NCBI GenBank assembly: GCA_031283395.1
Contig: JAITBV010000160.1
Span: 1 to 5,409, forward strand
Source of the DNA: Candidatus Adiutrix sp.
GTDB lineage: Bacteria; Desulfobacterota; Desulfarculia; Adiutricales; Adiutricaceae
Direction of reading: 5' to 3'
Length of the DNA stretch: 5,409 nt
The notes under the pieces were generated by a model. It searched no databases and was not told where the DNA came from. It saw only the letters and a program-made list of their open reading frames with translations. Shown here piece after piece: positions 1-5,409 of the stretch. The position numbers and the translations under genes are program-made. The stretch's first letter is position 1; every line of letters starts with the position of its first letter.

Positions 1-774
1 ACCAAGGCCTATAAGGAGGCCAGGATCTGCGGCGCCAACCCCCGCCTGGCCGCCACTTCCGAGTCCGACGACTTCAACCATATCCCGGAGGTCTTTGATT
101 TCGACCCCGAGGCCAAATATGTCCACCTCACCGCCAACAACACCGTCCGGGGCACCCAGTATCGGCGCTATCCAAAGACCCCGACCCCGCTGATGGCCGA
201 TATGTCCTCGGAGTTTCTCTCCCGGCCGGTGGAAGTGGACAAGTTCAGCCTCATCTACGCCGGGGCCCAAAAAAATGTGGGGCCGGCCGGGGTGACCCTG
301 GTGGCCCTGCGGCGTGATTTGGCCGACCGCGCCCGCCTGGATGTGCCCAGTATGCTCAGCTACCCCATCTACATCAAAAACGAGAGCATGTACAACACTC
401 CGCCGGTCTGGTCCATCTATGTCGCCGGGCTGACCTTCAAATGGCTGAAGGGCGCCATAGGCGGCCTTCCGGCCATGGCTGAACTCAATCGGGCCAAGGC
501 CGAGACCCTTTATGAGGCTCTGGACCAAAGCGGCGGCTTTTATCAGGGGACAGCCCGGCCGGACAGCCGCTCCCATATGAATGTTACTTTTCATCTGCCC
601 AGTCAGGACCTCAACGACCGGTTCAAAAAGGAAGCCAAGGCCGCCGGTATGGATGGCCTGGGCGGGCACCGCAGCGTCGGCGGCCTCAGGGCGTCCCTTT
701 ATAATGCCGTGACCCTTGATGACGTCAATAAACTGGTTGAATTCATGCGCGAGTTTCAACGCGCTCAAGGCTGA
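1..774 (+). CDS. serC: Phosphoserine aminotransferase, 3' part (5' end outside window)
   Basis: PLP-dependent class V aminotransferase that converts 3-phosphohydroxypyruvate plus glutamate to O-phosphoserine plus 2-oxoglutarate, the second step of cytoplasmic serine synthesis. The frame is open from base 1, so 257 C-terminal residues are present and about 105 N-terminal residues lie upstream, judging from the roughly 360-residue family length. Visible family marks are YVHLTANNTVRGTQY (window residues 40-54), MADMSS with the Asp (67) that contacts the PLP nitrogen, and AGAQKNVGPAG with the Schiff-base Lys at residue 91 (bases 271-273). The Asp-Lys spacing of 24 matches what I recall for E. coli SerC. 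Near the C-terminus, GGHRSVGGLRASLYNA (from residue 222) carries the His-Arg pair expected to bind the substrate phosphate. The first internal ATG at 193 lies inside the fold and is not the start. serA follows after 22 nt, which fits a serine operon. No damage is seen; identification is secure. Confidence 0.96.
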   Translation, partial: TKAYKEARICGANPRLAATSESDDFNHIPEVFDFDPEAKYVHLTANNTVRGTQYRRYPKTPTPLMADMSSEFLSRPVEVDKFSLIYAGAQKNVGPAGVTLVALRRDLADRARLDVPSMLSYPIYIKNESMYNTPPVWSIYVAGLTFKWLKGAIGGLPAMAELNRAKAETLYEALDQSGGFYQGTARPDSRSHMNVTFHLPSQDLNDRFKKEAKAAGMDGLGGHRSVGGLRASLYNAVTLDDVNKLVEFMREFQRAQG

Positions 775-786
775 CCGGAATCTGTC

Positions 787-793
787 AGAGGAA
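787..793 (+). promoter_or_regulatory. Ribosome binding site of serA
   Basis: AGAGGAA lies just upstream of the ATG at 797, in the short gap after the serC stop. The AGGA core ends 4 nt before the ATG, slightly close but usable. It decides the start. An in-frame ATG at 716 would give a 27-residue extension overlapping serC, has no family counterpart, and would add residues ahead of the canonical SerA beginning MTKILICEKIDP. Confidence 0.7.
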
Positions 794-796
794 CCC

Positions 797-1720
797 ATGA
801 CCAAGATACTGATTTGTGAAAAGATAGATCCCATATGCCCCGAAATGTTCCGGGCGGCCGGTTTTGAGGTGGAGGTCAGCCCGGGCCTTGAGCCGGAGCG
901 GCTCCGGGCCGCCGTGGCCGGATGCGAGGGTCTGGTGGTGCGCAGCGCGGTCCGGGTCACCGCCGAACTTATGGACGCGGCCGACCGGCTCAAGGTGGTG
1001 GGCCGGGCCGGGGCCGGGCTGGACACCATTGATGTGGAGGCGGCCCGGGCCCGGGGCATAACCGTCCTGAACACCCCCGGCCAGAACGCGGGCGCCGTGG
1101 CCGAACTGGTTTTGGGCCTGATGCTGGCCCTGACCCGCCGCCTCGTGCCGGCTCACGTCGCTCTGGCGGCCGGCCGCTGGGAAAAGAACCGCTTGAGCGG
1201 TTTCGGCTTTGAACTGGGAGGCAAGACCCTGGGCCTGGTCGGTTTCGGGGCCGTGGGCCGGCGGGTGGCCGCCCTGGTCCGGGGCTTCGATATGGAAATC
1301 CTGGTTCACGACCCTCTGGTGGCGGACGGAGAGGTCACAGCCGCCGGGGCTCGTCCGTCCGGCCTGACGGAACTTCTGGCCGCCGCCGATTTTTTAAGCC
1401 TCCATCTGCCTCTGACTTCCGGGACCAGGAACCTCATAAGCCGCGAGGTCATTTTCAGCGGCCTTAAGCCCGGGGCCGTGCTCATAAATTGTGCCCGGGG
1501 CGGCTTGGTGGATGAGGCCGCCCTGGCCGAAGCCCTGGCCGAAGGCCGTCTGGCCGGCGCCGGCCTGGATGTTTTTGAAAAAGAACCCCCGAGCGCGGAT
1601 AATCCCCTCCTGGCCCTGGAAAACGTCGTTGTCACCCCCCATCTGGGGGCGTCCACGGCCGAGTCCCAGGTCAACGTGGCCCGCTCCATTGCCGGGCAGA
1701 TGATAGAGCATCTAAAGTAG
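797..1720 (+). CDS. serA: D-3-phosphoglycerate dehydrogenase, short form without regulatory domain
   Basis: NAD-dependent D-2-hydroxyacid dehydrogenase, 307 aa, that oxidises 3-phosphoglycerate to 3-phosphohydroxypyruvate, the first step of serine synthesis. The substrate-binding domain is discontinuous (about residues 1-100 and 280-307) and contains VVRSAVRVT and VVGRAGAGLDTID (67-79). The nucleotide-binding domain has the Rossmann motif G149-F-G-A-V-G154 and an Asp at 172 placed to bind the NAD ribose. The catalytic residues expected for the family are Arg234 (in NCARGGLVDE), Glu263 (in VFEKEPP) and His282 (in TPHLGAST). The protein stops right after the second substrate-domain segment. The ACT domain of the roughly 410-residue E. 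coli type and the intervening plus ACT domains of the roughly 525-residue Bacillus type are both absent, so serine feedback through ACT is not expected (inference). Other 2-hydroxyacid dehydrogenases share these motifs, but adjacency to serC makes SerA the best call. The next gene starts 12 nt downstream. Confidence 0.93.
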   Translation: MTKILICEKIDPICPEMFRAAGFEVEVSPGLEPERLRAAVAGCEGLVVRSAVRVTAELMDAADRLKVVGRAGAGLDTIDVEAARARGITVLNTPGQNAGAVAELVLGLMLALTRRLVPAHVALAAGRWEKNRLSGFGFELGGKTLGLVGFGAVGRRVAALVRGFDMEILVHDPLVADGEVTAAGARPSGLTELLAAADFLSLHLPLTSGTRNLISREVIFSGLKPGAVLINCARGGLVDEAALAEALAEGRLAGAGLDVFEKEPPSADNPLLALENVVVTPHLGASTAESQVNVARSIAGQMIEHLK

Positions 1721-1722
1721 CT

Positions 1723-1728
1723 GAAGGA
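1723..1728 (+). promoter_or_regulatory. Ribosome binding site of the coiled-coil gene
   Basis: GAAGGA sits in the 12-nt gap between the serA stop (1718-1720) and the ATG at 1733, leaving 4 nt of spacing. The ATG at 1728 overlaps this site but meets TGA after one codon, so 1733 is the first usable ATG. The closeness to the serA stop suggests translational coupling (inference). Confidence 0.55.
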
Positions 1729-1732
1729 TGGC

Positions 1733-4700
1733 ATGAGCGAGTCCCTCCAGGTCCAGGGCGAAGCCGGGCGGAATTTTGAATCCGATTCCGCCGGCGCGGC
1801 CGGGATCAGGCGGGCTGATTTCGCCGCCTGCCGGGAACTGGCCAGGGAAATAGGCCGGCTGCTGAATGGTTTCGTCCCCCCCGCGGAAGGCTATCGGCCC
1901 GAGCCGGCCCCGCCGGTCCGGTTCGGCCCCGAGGCCGGGCGCGACCTGGGAGCGTCTTGTCTGGCGGATTATTTTGCTCTGGCCCTGGGGGGGGAGGCCC
2001 GGGCCGAGGCCGGATGTCTTCCGGTTTACTTTCCCCGGGGGCCGGAAACATTTCGCCAGGCCCTGGCCGCTGTGGAACTGGAGATCAGCCGGCTGGTCCA
2101 GGCCGGGAGCAACCTGGAAAACAATTGGCCGGCCGGCCGCTCCGGCCTGGAGGCGGCTCTGCGCCCCCTGGAGGAGCGGCGGGAGGCCCTGGCCTGGGGC
2201 CTGACCGGTTTAAGGCGGGCCTCCCGCCTCTGGTTCAGGCTCAGGGAGGAATCCGACCTTTGGCTGAATGAAGCCAGGGCCATGTGGCGTAACGCCCGCC
2301 GTCTTGAAGAGAGCCAGACTTTGATGTTTAAGTCCGGCCCGGGCGATGAGCCGGGTTGGGCCGACCCGCCCAAAGCCGACCTGACCGGGGCGGTTCTGAA
2401 ATTGCGGACCGGGGTGGAAGCGGCCCGGGCCCTGGTGCTGGAAAGTGAACTCTGGGCCGAGGAAGCCGAGTCCTTAAGCGCGGAACTGGAAGATCTTCTG
2501 GCCCTGGCCGCGGCCGGCTCCGAGCCGGACCGGGATTGGGCGGCCATAGGGCGGCAATTGGCCGGGCGCCTGACGGAACTGGTCCGGTCCGAGCGGGACT
2601 TGGTCTCGGCCGCTCCGGGCGCGGCCGAGACCTTGGAACTTGCGGCCCGGACTCTGGCCGAGGCGGAAAAGAATCTGGCCGGGGCCAGGGGCCGTGAGAC
2701 CGGCGGCCGCCTGGAGAGCCTGGGCCGGGGAGTGGCCGCCCTGTGGCGGTCGGTGGTGGACAGGCGCCGGGAAATGGCCCGGCTTTATTTTTTTCTGCCC
2801 GAACGCCTGGGGCGTCCGCTCTACCTGGAAAGGAACTTTCTGTCCGCGGCCAGGGTCCTGGGCCGGACCCAGGCCCTTCTGGAGGACTTGCGGCATCGTT
2901 TGTCCCTGGCCGGAGGGCGTCTGTCCTCCAGCCAGAAGCTGAAATCCGAGAGCGACGAACTCCTGGAGCGGCTCCGGCATCCCCGCGACCGGTCGGAGAT
3001 CATAAAAACCGCCCGGCGCCGGCTGAGAAGCCTGGCCCGGGCGGCGTCCGGGCCGGCCGCCGCCCCGCGGGAGGGCCAGGACAGTCTGGCCCGGGCCCTG
3101 TCCTCTTCCCGTTGGGAGCGGGAGCGCCTGGGCGAGAGGGCGGCCGAAGCCACCAGGGCCTTGAGGGAACTGGGGTTGGCCAAGGCCCGCCTGGTGAGGA
3201 TTTTCAACCGCAAGACCGAGCTCCTTAAGGCGGCCGACCAGGAACGATTGCGCCTGGCCGAGGAAAACCAGCATCTTAGGGCCCAGCGCGGAGAATTGGC
3301 CCGGCGGCGGGAGGCCCTGTCCCAGGCCCTGGTCCAGGTCCGCGAGCGCTTCCAGGGTCTGCGCGAGGCTCTGCAAAAAAACCAGGGCGACGATTTGCGG
3401 GCCGTTTTGGCCGAACAGGAGGATACGGCCGCCCGCCTCGAGGAGCTTAGGCGGGAAAAGGACCAGATCGAGGCCGACCGGCGGGAGGTCAGGACCCTGT
3501 TGCGCCAGAAGGCGGCCCGGGCGGCCGAGGCCGAGGCCGGAATTGAGGCCCTGACCGCGGAATTGAACCGTTATAAGGAGGAATTGGCCGAAGTCAGCCG
3601 CGCCCGCCAGGCTTTGGCTGAAACCGCGTCCGTCCTGAGGCGCCGGCTGGACCTGCTGGTCCAGGCCCATCGCTCGCTAAAGGCGAGTTTGGCCAAAAGA
3701 AACCGGCGTCTGGTCCGGGCCGAGGCCGAAAGAGATTCCCTGGACCGCGCCCTGACCAGGCAGAAGCGCAACCTTCTGCGTCTGGCGGCCGCCCGGCAGG
3801 AACTGCGGGCCGAATTGGGCTCGGCCCGCCTTAAGTTGGCCGACCTGGAAAAGGAGCGGGCGGCCATCCTGACCCGCCTGGAAGAGGCCAAGCAGGGCGC
3901 CAGGGACGCGGATTCCCAAAAAAAGGTCCTGGAAGACCGCTTGGGCGGTCTGGAACTGGAAAAGGAAGGCCTGGCCGGCCGGCTGGCCGAATTGGAGACC
4001 GGCGTCTCCGGCAGTCTGCTCCCCTTCATTTCGGTCCTGGGGGAGGCCCTGTGGCGCGGTGAGGCCAGATTTCGGCGGACCAGGGAGGACCATGAGCTGA
4101 CCCTGACCAGGATGAGGCTGGAGTCGGAGGTGCGGGAGGCCAATTTGCGCCTGGCCGGCGCGGCCCGGGAATTGGAAGTGACCGAGTCCGTCCAGGCCGA
4201 GAAAGAGCAATGGGCCCAGGCCCTGGCCCAAAAGGAAGAAAACCTGGACCGGGCCATGGTGGCGGCCCAGTCCGAGCGGGAGCACTGGGAACAGTATAGG
4301 GAGAAGGGCCAGGCCGAAGTAATCGGGGCGGAACGGGCGCGTTGGGAAGAGACCCTGGCGGCCGCCGTGCGGGCCGAAGGGGAGCGCTGGGCGCGGACCC
4401 TCCAGGCCGAGCGCGGGCAATGGGTCCAGGCTTTGGGGCAGCGGGACAGCCAGTTGGCCCGGCTTCGGGGGCAACTGCCCCCTTCGGGCGGAGCCCTGGT
4501 TCTTCCGCCCGGTTCGGACCAGGAGCCGGGCGATCCCGTGGTCCGGTTGAGCCGTCGTTCTGAAAAACTGGGCCAGGTCATCGGCCTGATGAAGCGGCGT
4601 TATGATCGGCGTCTGGCTGAAGCCGGCCAGACGGAGTCGGCCCTGAGAGGCGATTTGGAACGCCAGGCCCGGGAGATGGCGGAAAGCTTTCGCCGACTGG

Positions 4701-5409
4701 CCGAGTTGGAGCCTCTCCTGGACTATTTTTTTCAATCGGCGGAACAGAGCCTGCCGCCCGGAGACGCCAACCTGGAATTGGCCCGCTATCTGCGTGAGGA
4801 GAATAGAGGGCTGCGGCTCCCGGACGGGGGCCGGGATTCGATCGACCGAGTTTCCGCGGCCCTCAAGGCCAAGCTGGCCGAGTTTCAACCCCTGGTGACT
4901 TTCCTGGCCCGGTCCTTCGTGGCCGGGGTGGCGGAACTGGCCCAGGCCAGGCGGGAGCGGGAACTTCTGGAAGGTTCCCTGGCCGAGCGGGAAGCGCTTT
5001 TGATCGACCGGACCGGGGAAGTCTCGGCCCTGAAGGACGAATTGGCCCGGGCCGACCGCGACCTGGCCGAGAACGACGGCCGCCTGGAGGCCGCCTGGGC
5101 GGCCATGAACTACCTGGGAGCCAAGGCCGGCGACCGCCTGGGGGAAATACGCTCCCGTCTGGAAAACCAGACCCGCCAGGTGGACAGCCTGACCCTGGAA
5201 CTGGGCCGGCGGGAGACGCGCATCCGGGAACTGGAAGAGAGGCAGGATCAGCTCTCCCTGTTGTATTGGACTTTGGTGGCCCAGGCCGGCGCCGGAACGG
5301 CGGCTTCTTCCCCGGACAGCCCCCCGGATCTGGCTCCGGCCGACTCGGCGCCTCCGGACTTGGTCCAGGCCCAGGGCGGCGGTTTCAGCTTGGGACGCCA
5401 GATACTGGA
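1733..5409 (+). CDS. Very long coiled-coil protein, function unknown, 3' end outside window
   Basis: I do not recognise a named family. Translation gives 1225 codons without a stop, plus two bases of the next codon. The N-terminus (MSESLQVQGEAG) is polar, with no signal peptide. Residues 1 to about 115 are Gly/Pro-rich and probably a separate region; the only three Cys (33, 76, 95) are here. From about 105 on the protein is dominated by Leu, Ala, Glu, Arg and Gln with coiled-coil-like spacing. Residues 446-763, 765-915 and 1054-1193 contain no proline. Two proline/glycine breaks stand out, at about 913-935 and 1186-1217. Trp is clustered at 155-185 and 827-897. No Walker A, DNA-binding or clear membrane segment is seen, so an SMC/Rad50-type ATPase is not supported. 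The frame is the same as serA, with TAG between them. A cytoplasmic scaffold, filament or cell-organisation role is possible but is inference only. The coding call is firm because the frame stays open for 3.7 kb and its codon use resembles serC and serA. Confidence 0.9.
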   Translation, partial: MSESLQVQGEAGRNFESDSAGAAGIRRADFAACRELAREIGRLLNGFVPPAEGYRPEPAPPVRFGPEAGRDLGASCLADYFALALGGEARAEAGCLPVYFPRGPETFRQALAAVELEISRLVQAGSNLENNWPAGRSGLEAALRPLEERREALAWGLTGLRRASRLWFRLREESDLWLNEARAMWRNARRLEESQTLMFKSGPGDEPGWADPPKADLTGAVLKLRTGVEAARALVLESELWAEEAESLSAELEDLLALAAAGSEPDRDWAAIGRQLAGRLTELVRSERDLVSAAPGAAETLELAARTLAEAEKNLAGARGRETGGRLESLGRGVAALWRSVVDRRREMARLYFFLPERLGRPLYLERNFLSAARVLGRTQALLEDLRHRLSLAGGRLSSSQKLKSESDELLERLRHPRDRSEIIKTARRRLRSLARAASGPAAAPREGQDSLARALSSSRWERERLGERAAEATRALRELGLAKARLVRIFNRKTELLKAADQERLRLAEENQHLRAQRGELARRREALSQALVQVRERFQGLREALQKNQGDDLRAVLAEQEDTAARLEELRREKDQIEADRREVRTLLRQKAARAAEAEAGIEALTAELNRYKEELAEVSRARQALAETASVLRRRLDLLVQAHRSLKASLAKRNRRLVRAEAERDSLDRALTRQKRNLLRLAAARQELRAELGSARLKLADLEKERAAILTRLEEAKQGARDADSQKKVLEDRLGGLELEKEGLAGRLAELETGVSGSLLPFISVLGEALWRGEARFRRTREDHELTLTRMRLESEVREANLRLAGAARELEVTESVQAEKEQWAQALAQKEENLDRAMVAAQSEREHWEQYREKGQAEVIGAERARWEETLAAAVRAEGERWARTLQAERGQWVQALGQRDSQLARLRGQLPPSGGALVLPPGSDQEPGDPVVRLSRRSEKLGQVIGLMKRRYDRRLAEAGQTESALRGDLERQAREMAESFRRLAELEPLLDYFFQSAEQSLPPGDANLELARYLREENRGLRLPDGGRDSIDRVSAALKAKLAEFQPLVTFLARSFVAGVAELAQARRERELLEGSLAEREALLIDRTGEVSALKDELARADRDLAENDGRLEAAWAAMNYLGAKAGDRLGEIRSRLENQTRQVDSLTLELGRRETRIRELEERQDQLSLLYWTLVAQAGAGTAASSPDSPPDLAPADSAPPDLVQAQGGGFSLGRQIL
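2195..2287 (+). other. Trp-rich helical patch near the N-terminus of the coiled-coil protein
   Basis: Residues 155-185 carry Trp at 155, 167, 177 and 185, with an extra Trp at 132 just upstream, embedded in Arg/Glu/Leu-rich helix. The intervals shrink (12, 10, 8). Trp is uncommon in plain coiled coils, so this may be a packing or partner-binding face; that role is inference. Confidence 0.5.
3068..4021 (+). other. Proline-free coiled-coil rod segment, 318 residues
   Basis: Residues 446-763 of the long protein lack proline entirely and are mostly Leu/Ala/Glu/Arg/Gln/Lys, with hydrophobic residues at 3-4 residue intervals, for example around residues 478-518. This is the longest uninterrupted helical stretch in the window. 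As one continuous helix it would be about 47 nm long (318 residues at about 0.15 nm each). Whether it is a parallel dimer, an antiparallel hairpin or a bundle cannot be told from the sequence alone. Confidence 0.7.
3980..4051 (+). repeat. Internal protein motif, copy 1 of 3
   Basis: Residues 750-773: RLAELE, then a six-residue insertion (TGVSGS), then LLPFISVL. It resembles copies 2 and 3 in its (R/K)LAE(L/F)(E/Q) lead and in a proline followed by a short hydrophobic run. The insertion makes it the most divergent copy. Its proline ends the 318-residue proline-free segment. Confidence 0.45.
4193..4456 (+). repeat. Five Trp-centred short protein repeats
   Basis: Residues 821-908 hold five units, each with a Trp a few residues after an AE or SE pair: QAEKEQWAQAL, QSEREHWEQY, GAERARWEETL, RAEGERWARTL and QAERGQWVQAL. 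Trp residues are at 827, 852, 871, 886 and 897, so intervals shorten 25, 19, 15, 11. The repetition is in the protein; the DNA of the units has diverged. It suggests past duplication within a helix, or selection for Trp at matching helix positions. The segment ends at the proline/glycine-rich break that starts near residue 913. Confidence 0.65.
4469..4537 (+). other. Proline/glycine-rich break between coiled-coil segments
   Basis: Residues 913-935 contain repeated Pro and Gly (QLPPSGG, LPPGSDQEPGDP) and cannot be continuous helix. They separate the Trp-repeat segment from the helix that begins near VVRLSRRSEKLGQVI. It is probably a flexible hinge or loop. Confidence 0.6.
4694..4744 (+). repeat. 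Internal protein motif, copy 2 of 3
   Basis: Residues 988-1004 read RLAELEPLLDYFFQSAE. This is the compact form of the motif: the LAELE lead runs directly into a proline and a hydrophobic run containing Tyr and two Phe. It lies 59 residues before copy 3. Confidence 0.5.
4871..4918 (+). repeat. Internal protein motif, copy 3 of 3
   Basis: Residues 1047-1062 read KLAEFQPLVTFLARSF and align without gaps to copy 2: (R/K)LAE(L/F)(E/Q)PL(L/V)x(F/Y)(F/L). The hydrophobic run continues to about residue 1072, but it contains Arg and Glu and is amphipathic rather than membrane-spanning. Confidence 0.5.
5288..5383 (+). other. Ala/Pro/Ser/Asp-rich, probably disordered linker
   Basis: Residues 1186-1217 are low in complexity and proline-rich, with PPDL occurring twice ten residues apart (1197-1200 and 1207-1210), and end in a Gly triplet. 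The linker follows the coiled coil ending LSLLYWTLVAQA and leads into FSLGRQIL at the window edge. A further domain or coiled-coil segment probably continues beyond the window (inference). Confidence 0.6.

Noticed and set aside
716..796. Longer SerA start at ATG 716
   Set aside because: It would overlap the last 59 bases of serC and add 27 residues unlike any SerA N-terminus. The ATG at 797 has a good ribosome binding site and gives the canonical beginning.
785..1734. Antisense frames opposite serA
   Set aside because: serA on the + strand has all family motifs and catalytic residues intact. The opposite frames have no recognisable motif.
3571..4581. Antisense 336-codon frame rich in Ser and Arg
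   Set aside because: It overlaps the sense coiled-coil gene in another register, has a biased Ser/Arg composition with no domain, and is expected by chance in GC-rich coding DNA.
2474..4888. Two antisense open frames of about 400 codons each (2474-3670 and 3677-4888)
   Set aside because: Both are in exact codon register with the sense gene, where an antisense stop needs a sense TTA, CTA or TCA codon. The sense gene almost never uses these. The two frames end precisely at the rare sense TTA (codon 248) and CTA (codon 649). Their Gln/Gly/Pro/Leu-rich translations are the mirror of CTG, GCC and CGG codons and match no family.
4892..4948. Possible transmembrane helix around residues 1054-1072
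   Set aside because: The hydrophobic stretch is interrupted by Arg1060 and Glu1068 and flanked by charged coiled coil, so it is better explained as an amphipathic helix.
1733..5409. SMC/Rad50-type ATPase identity for the long protein
   Set aside because: No Walker A (GxxxxGK(S/T)) is present near the N-terminus and no ABC signature motif is seen in the readable part. Only the coiled-coil character is shared.
1..5409. CRISPR array, tRNA, rRNA, insertion sequence or terminator
   Set aside because: No regularly spaced DNA repeats, RNA gene signatures, transposase motifs or U-tract hairpins were seen. The window is almost entirely coding, with gaps of only 22 and 12 nt.

Overview
The window is a GC-rich bacterial segment (GC-rich by eye, not counted). 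It is read entirely on the + strand and packed without real intergenic space. It holds three genes in one apparent operon: the 3' part of serC (phosphoserine aminotransferase), a complete short-form serA (D-3-phosphoglycerate dehydrogenase, 307 aa), and the first 1225 codons of a very long coiled-coil gene that runs off the right edge. The gaps are 22 nt and 12 nt, and no terminator-like hairpin or promoter is visible between the genes. The source is most likely a high-GC proteobacterium or relative. A Desulfobacterota (deltaproteobacterial) origin is a guess from the style of the Ser proteins and the heavy GCC/CGG/CTG codon use, and cannot be proved here.

Layout. Bases 1-774: SerC C-terminal 257 residues, with the PLP-binding Asp and Lys and the C-terminal GHR/RAS-YNA substrate region intact. 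Bases 797-1720: SerA with substrate-binding and Rossmann NAD domains and an Arg/Glu/His catalytic triad, but no C-terminal ACT or other regulatory domain. Bases 1733-5409: an uninterrupted reading frame, open at the right edge, encoding an Arg/Glu/Ala/Leu-rich protein. It has a roughly 115-residue N-terminal region rich in Gly and Pro, a Trp-rich helical section, and long proline-free helices (one of 318 residues). It also has a cluster of five Trp-centred short repeats, three copies of an (R/K)LAE(L/F)(E/Q)...P motif, and an Ala/Pro/Ser/Asp-rich linker near the right edge.

How they fit together. SerA oxidises 3-phosphoglycerate to 3-phosphohydroxypyruvate and SerC transaminates it to phosphoserine, so the first two genes supply consecutive steps of serine synthesis. 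The third gene has no recognisable enzymatic motif: no Walker A, no signal peptide and no clear membrane helix. It looks like a cytoplasmic structural or scaffold protein. Its position directly behind serA suggests co-transcription but does not by itself give a function. It is the part of the window most likely to be undescribed.
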